Shown: one piece after another, positions 34,584-43,386 of the stretch
Position numbering within the stretch: the stretch's first letter is position 1
Layout of the letters: each line of letters starts with the position of its first letter
Source: GCA-2746235 sp049609225
Lineage (GTDB): Bacteria; Planctomycetota; UBA1135
NCBI GenBank assembly: GCA_049609225.1
Contig: JBMYYH010000011.1
Coordinates: forward strand, 1-47,463
DNA: 47,463 nt
Direction: 5' to 3'
Made by a program: the position numbers and the translations under genes
The notes under the pieces: model-generated
The model's input: only the letters and a program-made list of their open reading frames with translations
The model's database searches: none
Told to the model about the DNA's origin: nothing

Positions 34584-36608
34584 ATGGTGATCACCGCACT
34601 GCTGCTGCTCACGCCCCTGTGCCTCGCTGCCCCTCAGGACCCTACCAAGGTCAGTGAATTCTCCGCCCAACTTCGTGCTGCGGCGGAAGTCGGCGACAAG
34701 AAGGGCATGTCCAAAGCCCTGCGCAAATACCGCGAGGATGCCGTCCTCGCCTTCATGTCGCGCGCCGGCATCCGCGCTGCCGGCAACAGCAGCGCCGAGA
34801 TGGATGAATGGCTGGACCTGTTCCAGGAAGCTTGGGAAGACACCTACAAGACAGACTTCGCGCGTAACTACGACCGTTACCTGCAGCGCTTGTCGCCGAC
34901 CATGACGGACATCCGTCGCGACCTCCTGAACCAGCAGTATCCGAACATCAACCGGATGCACATCATGGCGATGAACAAGGAGGAAGTCGGCTGGACCGAG
35001 TTGCGCAAGAACGCCATCAACCTTGCCAATGCCATCGCGGATACCGGTGATCTTTACTACACCGCTTTGGCCAAGAACATCGTCGGTAATGTGCACCACC
35101 CGTATTACCACGAGGAAGGCGCCAGTGCGCAGGTCGCCTACGAGGCTTACCAAGCCGTGGTCGATGCGCGCGAGAAGTTAGGTCTGACCAACGATCAGTT
35201 CTTCTCCACTGCGGAAAACGCTTTGGCGGAATGCCGCAACATCCTCGGCATCGAGGACCCCAACGCTAAGGAAGAGCATTCCGGGCCGAAGAAGCCGAAC
35301 AAGGAAGCCATCCCCGCGATGGCGAATGTGGAAGTCGCGGAAGCTGTGTTGGAAGTCACCCATGATGCGAAACCGGGTGGCGTCATCCATGCGAGTGATC
35401 TTGCCGATGTCGACCACTGGAACTGGCAGCGCGGCAACATGCCGAAGCCAGGGGAAGAGATGACTTTCTCCTTCTTCGATCCACCGGTGCGCATGACCCG
35501 GATCGACAAGCAGAAGTTCACCCTCGAAGCCGGTGCGGGTGAAACCAAACCCTTCAAGATCACGCCGAAGCCGGAGCAGGTTACCGTCATGCGCAAACAC
35601 GCGGATGGCACCGATCGCCCCTTCACCTTCGAGGTCTGTACCGGTACGCAGAACGACATCTACCAAGGCGCCACCATGAACCTGGAGCCGAGCGATACTG
35701 GCGGCCCCTTGTTCGTGCGTTCGGTCATGACCCAAACCGCGAAGACTCCCTTCGGCCAGTTCACGCTTTACGATGCCAACAGCGACGGCATGATCGGCAA
35801 TCCGGAGCTGAAGCAGATCTGGGCAGAGGGTTTGATGGAAGGTGTGTTCATCTACCGCACCGACGCCATGACCCTCGGCAAGATGAAGAACTCCTGGCCA
35901 TTCTCGCGTTACATCCGCGATGCCAAGGGGCGCTGGTTTGAGGTGGCTCTTCCCAGCAATGATGCACCCGGTTCCGTCACCCTGACACAGGTGCAACCGA
36001 ACCTCGGACAGATCCAATACTCGATTTCCGGAGTGAAGAAGCTGAAGGTCGCGAGCCTTCTGTTGTCGAGCAACTCCAGTCAGACCAAGGGTCTGGTGGT
36101 GGACTTGGCCGGCATGAAGGGCAAGGTCTTGGAGATTCCCATCGGGCGTTACCAGTTCCTGCAGGCGCGCCTGATCGGCAAGGATGGCGCCGAAGTTTTG
36201 GTGCAGCCGGATAGCACCCTGCCCTTCTTCCTCGACGTCAACGAGGATCCGGAAGACATCGCCAAGATCGAACTAGGTGCTCCTTTCGAGCTGCGCGCCA
36301 AGGTCGAACATGATGGCCGCGACCTCAAGGTCGATGGCCTCAGTCTGCACCTGCGCGGCAAGTCCAAGGAGATCTGGTTCCGTGTGATCGGCGAGCCGAT
36401 GTACGGCATCGAAGTCAACGTCACGGGTGCCAAGGCCGGGGAGCTCCGTGCTCCGGATAGTGAAGAAGCTGCCACTCAATGGGAGCGACTGTTCTACCCC
36501 ATGGATGCCGAGTTCGTGCTCAAGAAAGGCAGTGAAAAGCCCGAGGTCACTCTGACCTTGAAGAAGCACCCCTGGTTCGGGAAGATAAGCAACCGGATTG
36601 GCGAATAA
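34584..36608 (+). CDS. Secreted protein of unknown function with an EF-hand-type loop
   Basis: The ATG at 34584 gives 674 residues, starting with a signal peptide (MVITALLLLTPLCLAAPQ; cleavage probably after the first Ala-Ala). Residues ~20-220 are helical and charged. Residues 397-408 read DANSDGMIGNPE, a perfect 12-residue EF-hand calcium loop (D1, N3, D5, G6, I8, E12). Beta-rich segments surround it, including repeated FEVCTGT and LYDANSD contexts. No catalytic motif was recognised. It stands alone between the rhomboid gene and serS; as an exported protein it is a possible cargo of the T2SS encoded downstream, but that is speculation. Confidence 0.75.
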   Translation: MVITALLLLTPLCLAAPQDPTKVSEFSAQLRAAAEVGDKKGMSKALRKYREDAVLAFMSRAGIRAAGNSSAEMDEWLDLFQEAWEDTYKTDFARNYDRYLQRLSPTMTDIRRDLLNQQYPNINRMHIMAMNKEEVGWTELRKNAINLANAIADTGDLYYTALAKNIVGNVHHPYYHEEGASAQVAYEAYQAVVDAREKLGLTNDQFFSTAENALAECRNILGIEDPNAKEEHSGPKKPNKEAIPAMANVEVAEAVLEVTHDAKPGGVIHASDLADVDHWNWQRGNMPKPGEEMTFSFFDPPVRMTRIDKQKFTLEAGAGETKPFKITPKPEQVTVMRKHADGTDRPFTFEVCTGTQNDIYQGATMNLEPSDTGGPLFVRSVMTQTAKTPFGQFTLYDANSDGMIGNPELKQIWAEGLMEGVFIYRTDAMTLGKMKNSWPFSRYIRDAKGRWFEVALPSNDAPGSVTLTQVQPNLGQIQYSISGVKKLKVASLLLSSNSSQTKGLVVDLAGMKGKVLEIPIGRYQFLQARLIGKDGAEVLVQPDSTLPFFLDVNEDPEDIAKIELGAPFELRAKVEHDGRDLKVDGLSLHLRGKSKEIWFRVIGEPMYGIEVNVTGAKAGELRAPDSEEAATQWERLFYPMDAEFVLKKGSEKPEVTLTLKKHPWFGKISNRIGE

Positions 36609-36652
36609 CCGCCCATCTGACCTGGGCCTGCCCCTAAACACCTGAATTCACC

Positions 36653-37933
36653 GTGCTTGATCCCAAATGGGTCCGGGAGCATGCGGACGTCGTCCGTGAT
36701 GCCGCCATCCGAAAGCATTTCGATGCTTCTGTCGTCGATGCCTACCTTGAGAAGGACAAGGCCTACCGCGGCCTGCTGCAGTCCGTGGAAGGGCTGCGCG
36801 CGGAACTGAAGGCATCGTCTTCGCAGCTCGGCAAGATGTCTCCGGAGGAGCGTGAAGTCGCGCTGGGGGAGCAACGTGCCAAGAAGGCAGAGATGAAGGA
36901 ACAGGAGAAGCAGGAGCAGGTGCTGCGCGCGGAAGTGCAGGCCCTTGCCATGCAACTGCCGATGCCACCGGCCGATGATGTGCCGGATGGCAAGGACGAT
37001 ACCCAGAACATCGAGATCGATCGTTGGGGGGAGCCCCTGAACCCGGATTTCGATCTGCAGGCGCACGATGACCTGGGCGACAAGCTCGGCATCATCGATA
37101 TCAAGCGTGGCGTCAAGTTGGCGGGTTCCCGCAACTACCTGTTGCTCGGGGATGCAGCGCGCTTGGAGCGTGCGGTATTGAATCTCGCCCTGGACCACAT
37201 GCACGCCCGCGACTTCGAGATGGTCTCGGTACCGACCCTGGTCAACCGCGCCTGCATGGAAGGCACGGGCTACTTCCCAGGTGGAGAAGAACAGGCCTAT
37301 CTTGCCGAACGTGATGACCTATCGCTGGTTGGCACCGCGGAAGTTCCGTTGACCTCGATCCATTCGGGCGAGACTCTGGACTTCGACAAGTTGCCCTTGC
37401 GTCGGGTCGCCTTGTCGCCTTGCTATCGCCGCGAAGCCGGCACCTACGGCAAGGACACCAAGGGTCTGTATCGCGTGCATCAGTTCTGGAAAGTCGAGCA
37501 AGTCGTGCTCGGCCCGAACGATGAAGCCTGGTCCTTGGAAGAGCATAAGCGCATGCTCGGCCATGCCACCGACCTGATGCAGCTCCTGGAGTTGCCTTAT
37601 CGAGTAGTCAATGTCTGCACCGGAGACCTTGGACAGGGGCAAGTGCAGAAGTTCGACATCGAGACCTGGATGCCGAGCCGTGGCGCCTATGGCGAAACCC
37701 ATTCCGCCTCCCGTTTCCACGACTTCCAGACCCGGCGCTTGAACCTGCGCTATCGTCCGGAGGGCAAGGGCAAACCGCAGTTCTGCCATTCGCTCAATAA
37801 TACGGTGATTGCATCCCCACGAGTGTTGATCGCCTTGCTGGAGAATCACCAGCGGGCCGATGGCTCGGTGCATGTGCCGGAAGCGCTGCGCCCGTACTTG
37901 GGCGGCCAGGAAGTCATCAAACCGCGCGGTTGA
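36653..37933 (+). CDS. serS: Seryl-tRNA synthetase
   Basis: SerS charges tRNA-Ser and tRNA-Sec. The 426-residue class II enzyme has an N-terminal tRNA-binding coiled coil (about residues 30-110, rich in Glu/Lys/Gln), motif 2 (PCYRREAGTYGKDTKGLYR) and motif 3 in the catalytic core (SRFHDFQTRRLNLRY, with LIALLENHQ at the end). The substrate loop GTAEVPLTSIHSGE is intact. The start is GTG at 36653. It is convergent with the gsp operon, with 33 bp between stop codons. Confidence 0.96.
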   Translation: MLDPKWVREHADVVRDAAIRKHFDASVVDAYLEKDKAYRGLLQSVEGLRAELKASSSQLGKMSPEEREVALGEQRAKKAEMKEQEKQEQVLRAEVQALAMQLPMPPADDVPDGKDDTQNIEIDRWGEPLNPDFDLQAHDDLGDKLGIIDIKRGVKLAGSRNYLLLGDAARLERAVLNLALDHMHARDFEMVSVPTLVNRACMEGTGYFPGGEEQAYLAERDDLSLVGTAEVPLTSIHSGETLDFDKLPLRRVALSPCYRREAGTYGKDTKGLYRVHQFWKVEQVVLGPNDEAWSLEEHKRMLGHATDLMQLLELPYRVVNVCTGDLGQGQVQKFDIETWMPSRGAYGETHSASRFHDFQTRRLNLRYRPEGKGKPQFCHSLNNTVIASPRVLIALLENHQRADGSVHVPEALRPYLGGQEVIKPRG

Positions 37934-37966
37934 GCGGCGGCCTAGGCTGCGACTGAGGCTTCGGGA

Positions 37967-38818
37967 TTAGCGCGGGTTGGAAAGACCGTCGCCGGTGATT
38001 TCCGTACCATCTTCCAAACCAGGCATGGCGCCATCGCCGGTGCCGTTGATGGAGGAACCATCACCCATATCGGTCGCGGTTTCCGCTTCATCCGGATGTT
38101 GCGGATGGATGCGGTTTCGGAACTGCCAACGCTGCTGCTCCGGGAAGTGGAATACATCGGCGAACTCCAAGCGCGCGCGGTTGGCGCCGAGGATGTTCAG
38201 GCTTTCCATCGAACGGCGCGGCTGCACCTCAATCTCCAGGAAGATGTCGATCGCGAAGGGCAAAGACTCACGCTCAAAGGAATCCCAGGAATCCACCCAG
38301 ATGGGGGAAGTCTCGGGCTCCTCGGTATAGCGAATATCGAGCGTGATCACTCGATCGTAGAGCATGGTATAGGTTCCGTCGCGGAAGGGATCCTCATCGG
38401 CAAGTGGATCCTCACGACGATAGAGCTCCAGGAAATCGGGGCGCAGCGGATTCTGCCGCATGCGATAACCGACCTCGTTGTAGGGCGCATAAACCGGTTT
38501 CATGCGACTCGGCAGGTCGATCGGCACCGTGCCGGGGCGTCGGACAATGAGATCAAGCTTGTCAGCTTCCTGTCCCAACTGCGTCTGGTTGACGCCCTGC
38601 AACACCTTGTAATCCTTCACATCGTAGACCGCGATACTCTCGAGGTCCTTGCGGATGGTCTGCAGGATGCGTGGGCCGGTGGTCTCGGTTTCCATCACGT
38701 TGTGGATAGCATCCACTGCCATCCGCGTCTGGTCGACGGTCTGCATCACGGTAGCCATCACCATGCCCATGATGGCCAAGGAGATCAGCACCTCCATCAG
38801 AGTGAATCCGCTTCTCAT
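37967..38818 (-). CDS. gspJ: Type II secretion minor pseudopilin GspJ
   Basis: The N-terminus MRSGFTLMEVLISLAIMGMV is a prepilin signal (Gly|Phe, Glu at +5). In the canonical D-E-F-G-H-I-J order this position is GspJ, which joins GspI and GspK at the pseudopilus tip. The ATG at 38818 overlaps the gspI stop as ATGA and has GGAG 10 bases upstream; a GTG 10 codons earlier (38848) is an alternative that gives a longer basic leader. 283 residues, longer than many GspJ. It is the last gene of the cluster; no gspK follows. Confidence 0.8.
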   Translation of the reverse strand: MRSGFTLMEVLISLAIMGMVMATVMQTVDQTRMAVDAIHNVMETETTGPRILQTIRKDLESIAVYDVKDYKVLQGVNQTQLGQEADKLDLIVRRPGTVPIDLPSRMKPVYAPYNEVGYRMRQNPLRPDFLELYRREDPLADEDPFRDGTYTMLYDRVITLDIRYTEEPETSPIWVDSWDSFERESLPFAIDIFLEIEVQPRRSMESLNILGANRARLEFADVFHFPEQQRWQFRNRIHPQHPDEAETATDMGDGSSINGTGDGAMPGLEDGTEITGDGLSNPR

Positions 38819-39372
38819 TCGATCGCGTCTCCGAGGAGGTCGGGCCACAGTTCCCGGTAAAGCGGGAAGTCCTGATAGATGGCCCAGGTATCCACCATGC
38901 TTTCCAAGGTGTAACTCTCTTCCTCACCTTGCTGACGCACATCGGGGAAGTAGACCGTCAGGAAGATACGCGTGAATTCGGGCTGCATGGCATCTTCATC
39001 ACGTTCGTCTTCCTCGTTCTGACGGTAACGCCGCCAGATCTCTTCCGTCTCGTTGGCACCACCGGAGGCGTATTGACTGCCATCCCCAATCCCAAGGACG
39101 TAACGGAAATCGCCGAAGCCTTCCTCCGAGAAATCGCCCTCATAACCATCGTAGAGGTCCGGGACCATGCCCGCCTCGATCCGGTGTTGTAAGGACATAC
39201 CCAAGCGGGATGCCACCGACAGGGAGCGTGCATGCATCGCCTTATCGATCGCGCCGGCACGAATCTGCATCACCGTAGTGAAGATCAATGCCAACAAGGT
39301 GACCGCCGCCATGATCTCGATCAGGGTGAATCCACCCCGACGGCTTCCTCGGACAAGGCGCCTAGAAATCAT
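38815..39372 (-). CDS. gspI: Type II secretion minor pseudopilin GspI
   Basis: A 185-residue pseudopilin with a basic leader (MISRRLVRGSRRGG) and FTLIEIMAAVTLLALIFTT. Position between gspH and gspJ supports GspI, which nucleates the pseudopilus. The soluble part is acidic (EENDERDEDAMQ-type stretches). It overlaps gspH by 11 bp and gspJ by 4 bp. Confidence 0.78.
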   Translation of the reverse strand: MISRRLVRGSRRGGFTLIEIMAAVTLLALIFTTVMQIRAGAIDKAMHARSLSVASRLGMSLQHRIEAGMVPDLYDGYEGDFSEEGFGDFRYVLGIGDGSQYASGGANETEEIWRRYRQNEEDERDEDAMQPEFTRIFLTVYFPDVRQQGEEESYTLESMVDTWAIYQDFPLYRELWPDLLGDAIE

Positions 39373-39910
39373 TTTCCATCAGGAGCTGGGGCTCGATGTG
39401 ACCTTGATACACACTGGCGATTCCGGTCAAAGCCAAGACGCGAAGGGTCAACTCGAAGTCTTTCATGTCCTCGAGCCCGAGGTAGAGGTGCAAATCGGAA
39501 GACGCACCCTGTGCGTCGAACTCGACCGGATAGATCCCATCCGAAATCGTTTGGCCGCGGGGATCGAGCACACCCAGCAACAAGGCACCATCCTGCAGAC
39601 TGGTCCACGACAACATCGGCCGATCCTCCTCGTTGGCGATCAACATGCCTTCGTCGTCGAAGGGGACACGGATGCCATAACGCTGCTCCTCGAAATCGAG
39701 GATCACCTCATAGGGGCGTGCCCGCGCGATCGCCTGGGTGCGCGCCAGATCCATCGTCGCGAGGATCCCGCGGCCGACGGATTCCACCCGCGTGGATGGC
39801 AACACGCCATCCAGGCGCACAATCGCGGTAGAGGCGATGAGAGCCACGAGAATCACGACGGCAGTGATCTCGATGAGGGTAAAACCCGCCTGCCCCTTCG
39901 CCTTCCGCAT
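39362..39910 (-). CDS. gspH: Type II secretion minor pseudopilin GspH
   Basis: A 182-residue pseudopilin with MRKAKGQAG then FTLIEITAVVILVALIAS; Glu at mature +5. The segment LARTQAIARARPYEV after the helix is the GspH-type pattern (SxARxxAlxrgxxV). It lies 8 bp after gspG and overlaps gspI. Confidence 0.82.
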   Translation of the reverse strand: MRKAKGQAGFTLIEITAVVILVALIASTAIVRLDGVLPSTRVESVGRGILATMDLARTQAIARARPYEVILDFEEQRYGIRVPFDDEGMLIANEEDRPMLSWTSLQDGALLLGVLDPRGQTISDGIYPVEFDAQGASSDLHLYLGLEDMKDFELTLRVLALTGIASVYQGHIEPQLLMENDF

Positions 39911-39918
39911 TCCGGATC

Positions 39919-40335
39919 CTAGAGATCGATGGTCTCAGAAGAGATGTCTTGATCCTTTCCTTCACCGCCAGGGGAACCATCATTACCGTAGGAGGTGATG
40001 ATCGGCTTGCCATCGGCGTTGAGCTCATAGGCGTAATCGCCTTGCCATGGATCCAATGGAATGGACTTCATGAAGGGATCGCCCGTCATCGGGTGTGGCT
40101 CAAGCAGGGCATCCAGCGAATCCGGATACTTCATGCCCATTTCCAGGCGATAGGTATCCAGGGCGCTGTGCAGGCTACGGATCTGGTTCTCAGCGATCTT
40201 TGCCTGACTCGAGAACAATGCGTTCCAGATGTTAGGGCCGACGGTGCCGAGCAACAGGCCGACAATCAGGACCACCACCATGATCTCAATCAGGGTGAAG
40301 CCGGCGCGCTTCTTCTTTGGAGTATTCGTTTTCAT
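39919..40335 (-). CDS. gspG: Type II secretion major pseudopilin GspG
   Basis: GspG is the main subunit of the pseudopilus piston. I choose ATG 40335 (138 residues, the usual size) over an upstream frame extension that would overlap gspF. The leader MKTNTPKKKRAG is followed by FTLIEIMVVVLIVGLL. The C-terminal YGNDGSPGGEGKDQDISSE matches the GspG calcium-binding loop (GxDGxxGGxGxxxDI). The conserved Pro-rich YPDSLDALLEP also fits. It starts 2 bp after the gspF stop. Confidence 0.93.
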   Translation of the reverse strand: MKTNTPKKKRAGFTLIEIMVVVLIVGLLLGTVGPNIWNALFSSQAKIAENQIRSLHSALDTYRLEMGMKYPDSLDALLEPHPMTGDPFMKSIPLDPWQGDYAYELNADGKPIITSYGNDGSPGGEGKDQDISSETIDL

Positions 40336-40337
40336 GT

Positions 40338-41642
40338 CTAGAAGTTCGAGGTCATCTGGAGGACCGGCCACAGAATGGCCAGGATGATGAAGCCGACCAT
40401 GACCGCAAGGACCAGGATCAGGATTGGCTCGATCAGGGAAGTCATCTTCTGCGTGGCGATCTCTACCTCTTCTTGGTAGGTATCACCGATCTGCAGCATC
40501 ATCGAATCCAACTCGCCTGACTGTTCGCCGACGGCGATCATGTAGCCAAGCAGGGGAGGGAACACGCCAGACGCCCGAATGGGGCCGGCGATGTCTGCGC
40601 CTTCGATGATCTTTTGGCGCACGTCGTCGATGGTGTTCTCCATAAGACGGTTGCCGAGCACGGTACGGTTGACTTCCAGACAGCGTACCACAGGAACTCC
40701 AGACGCCAGCAGAGTGGCGAAGGTCTGCGCAAAACGGGCAATCGCCTGCTTTTTCAGCAGGTCGCCGAAAATCGGCATGCGCAGGAGTTTGGTGTCGATC
40801 TTCAAGCGACCCTTGGGCGAGCTATAGACCAAGTTGAAGGCGAGCATGCCGAAGATGCCGACGATCACCAGGATCCACCAATAACCAATCAGGAAATCCG
40901 ACGTATCCTGCAGGATGCGCGTGGGCAGCGGCAGTTCCGAACCTTGGTTCTCCAACATCACCGTGATCTTCGGCACCACGATGGCGATCAACAAGGCCAC
41001 TACCAAGAGGCCGACGATCAGCATCACCACCGGATACATCATCGCGGCCTGCACCTTATTGCGCAGCTTCGACTGTTCCTGCATGAAGTTCGACATCTTC
41101 AAGAGCACCTCATCCAGGTGACCCGATGCCTCACCAGCACGCACCATCGAGACATTGAGGTTGTCGAAGTAGTCCGGGTGCGCCGCAAGCGCATCGGCAG
41201 TTGGTGTACCCTGCGCGATCTTCTCGCGGATGTCACGGTACAGGATGTTCAGGCGCTTGTTCTCGGTCTGCTCGATGATGGCACGTAGCGCTTCCGTGAT
41301 CGGAATGCCCGCACGCGTCAAAGTGCTCAACTGCCGGGTAAAGGTGGCCACCTCTTCGGTGCGACCTTTCGAACGCACTCCGCCATCCTTACGACCACGC
41401 GCAGCCTCCAAGCGCTTCTTGAGCTTGGCGACCTGCTTGTTCTCCTTTCCAGCCTTTCCCGCCTTCGGGCGCTTGGCCAAGGACATCCGCTTCTTCTTGC
41501 CGCCCTTGATCTCGACCACATCAGTGACGAGATTGCCCTGACGCTTGCACTTGGTGCGCGCATCCCGCGGGGAATCAGCATCGATGACACCGGAGGCCTT
41601 CTTGCCGCCGCTGTCGTATCCCTTCCACTCGTAGACTGGCAT
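40338..41642 (-). CDS. gspF: Type II secretion inner-membrane platform protein GspF
   Basis: GspF (PulF/PilC family) is the inner-membrane platform under the pseudopilus. The 434 residues carry two repeats of the T2SSF domain (TFTRQLSTLTRAGIPITEAL and RFAQTFATLLASGVPVVRCL), each followed by membrane helices, three in all, the last near LIEPILILVLAVMVGFIIL. The N-terminus MPVYEWKGYDSGGKKASG is typical. Between residues ~45 and 95 there is an unusually long, Lys/Arg-rich linker not seen in common GspF proteins. Confidence 0.93.
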   Translation of the reverse strand: MPVYEWKGYDSGGKKASGVIDADSPRDARTKCKRQGNLVTDVVEIKGGKKKRMSLAKRPKAGKAGKENKQVAKLKKRLEAARGRKDGGVRSKGRTEEVATFTRQLSTLTRAGIPITEALRAIIEQTENKRLNILYRDIREKIAQGTPTADALAAHPDYFDNLNVSMVRAGEASGHLDEVLLKMSNFMQEQSKLRNKVQAAMMYPVVMLIVGLLVVALLIAIVVPKITVMLENQGSELPLPTRILQDTSDFLIGYWWILVIVGIFGMLAFNLVYSSPKGRLKIDTKLLRMPIFGDLLKKQAIARFAQTFATLLASGVPVVRCLEVNRTVLGNRLMENTIDDVRQKIIEGADIAGPIRASGVFPPLLGYMIAVGEQSGELDSMMLQIGDTYQEEVEIATQKMTSLIEPILILVLAVMVGFIILAILWPVLQMTSNF

Positions 41643-41661
41643 CTTCGGTGGGGCAGGTGCC

Positions 41662-43386
41662 CTAGATGAGGTCCAACTGAGTCACGCGCATGACTTCCTC
41701 AGGGGAAGTCTGGCCGGCCAGCACCTTGTTGGTGCCATCCTGACGCAAGGTGCGCATGCCGCTTTGAATCGCAGCACGCTTCAGCTCCGCCGCCGAGACG
41801 TTATTCATGACCAACTCGCGCAGGTCCTCCGTCATGGGCAGCAGTTCGTAGATGGCGGTTCGACCTTGGTAGCCGGAGTGGAAGCAATCATCACACCCAG
41901 GGGAGCGCGCGAACTTGCCATCCTTCAACATGTCCATCTCAATGCCGACGGCGCGCAAGGTGCCAACTTCCTGGTCATCGGGTTCGACCCAAGTGAGGCA
42001 GGTCTGGCACATGCAGCGCACCAGGCGTTGCGCGATCACCAGGACCAAGGAACTGGACACCAGATAGGATTCCAATCCCAAGTCGATCAGACGCGTGACC
42101 GTGCTTGGCGCATCATTGGTGTGTACCGTGGACAACACCAGGTGACCCGTGATCGCTGCTCGAATGGCGATTTCCGCCGTCTCGAGGTCACGAATCTCAC
42201 CGACCATCATCACGTCGGGGTCTTGGCGCAGGAAGGAACGCAATCCAGCCGCGAAGGTCAGCCCTTTCTTGGTATTGACCTGCACCTGCGAGATTCCATC
42301 CAGCTGATACTCGACCGGATCCTCGATCGTGAGGATGTTCTTCTCACCGGTACTGATCTCGGTGAGGCTGCCGTACAGCGTGGTGGTCTTACCCGAACCC
42401 GTAGGACCGGTGACCAGGATGATGCCGTGCGGATAATTGATGTAATGGCGCAGGGTCTTCAGGTTGGCTGCATCCAAGCCGACATGCTCCAAGTCATAGG
42501 AGCGCGCCGTCTTATCCAACAAACGCAACACACAACGCTCGCCCTCAGCGGTGGGGACCACCGAGATACGCACATCCACCTCGCCATCGCCGATGCGAAT
42601 CGAGGCACGACCATCCTGCGGTAGGCGTCGTTCGGCGATATCCATCTTGCCCATGACCTTGATCCTCGAAGTGACCGCATCTTGCGCGTTCTTCGGGATG
42701 GCTTCCATGTCGTAGAGGATGCCGTCGATGCGGAAGCGCACTTGCATGCGGTCCGTGTAGGGCTGAAAGTGCACATCCGAGGCTCGCAGCTTCAGTGCCT
42801 GGAACAGCACCGAGTTGACCAGCTTGATGATCGGTGCCTTATTGGCGACATCGAGCAGGTCTTCCGATTCCTCGATCTCAGCAGCGAGACCGGCGATGTC
42901 GGTATCTTCGAGATCCTCAAGCGCGTCATCCACACCATCCGCACGGTGGCGGAAGGCGCGGTTCACCAGGTCGGTGATATCGGCACGCGCGGCCAAGGCG
43001 AAACGCACGCCACATGGCAGCATCGCGATGAGGTCATCCTGAGGATGGATATCCAAAGGATGCGCACACGCGACGATGAGGTCGGTGCCATCCATGCCGA
43101 CGCCGACCATGTTGTGCGCCCGCGCGAAGGAGAGCGGCACATTGTCGACAAAGGCCTTGGGCACCTGCACCCCCTGGAACTCCTCGAGGAACTCCATCTC
43201 GAGGTCGGTGCCGAAGGCGCGCAAGACGCCCGCTTCCTCGACACCACGGGTCAGAAGCACGCGGTCGAAGGTCTGGCCACTGGTGCCGGCCTGATCACGC
43301 AGTTTGCGCAACTCGACCACATCCATGCCGGTCTCCTTCGCGAGAAGGCCAACCAGGTCAGGCGGGGTCAGGGTCTCTTCGCTCAC
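41662..43386 (-). CDS. gspE: Type II secretion ATPase GspE
   Basis: GspE is the hexameric cytoplasmic ATPase that powers pseudopilus assembly. The 574 residues hold an N-terminal T2SSE_N domain, Walker A LVTGPTGSGKTTTLYG, the Asp box, Walker B MMVGEIRDLETAEIA, the His box LVLSTVHTNDAPSTVTRL, and the zinc-binding loop CMCQTC...CDDC found in GspE/PilB. It overlaps gspD by ATGA, indicating coupled translation. Confidence 0.96.
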   Translation of the reverse strand: MSEETLTPPDLVGLLAKETGMDVVELRKLRDQAGTSGQTFDRVLLTRGVEEAGVLRAFGTDLEMEFLEEFQGVQVPKAFVDNVPLSFARAHNMVGVGMDGTDLIVACAHPLDIHPQDDLIAMLPCGVRFALAARADITDLVNRAFRHRADGVDDALEDLEDTDIAGLAAEIEESEDLLDVANKAPIIKLVNSVLFQALKLRASDVHFQPYTDRMQVRFRIDGILYDMEAIPKNAQDAVTSRIKVMGKMDIAERRLPQDGRASIRIGDGEVDVRISVVPTAEGERCVLRLLDKTARSYDLEHVGLDAANLKTLRHYINYPHGIILVTGPTGSGKTTTLYGSLTEISTGEKNILTIEDPVEYQLDGISQVQVNTKKGLTFAAGLRSFLRQDPDVMMVGEIRDLETAEIAIRAAITGHLVLSTVHTNDAPSTVTRLIDLGLESYLVSSSLVLVIAQRLVRCMCQTCLTWVEPDDQEVGTLRAVGIEMDMLKDGKFARSPGCDDCFHSGYQGRTAIYELLPMTEDLRELVMNNVSAAELKRAAIQSGMRTLRQDGTNKVLAGQTSPEEVMRVTQLDLI

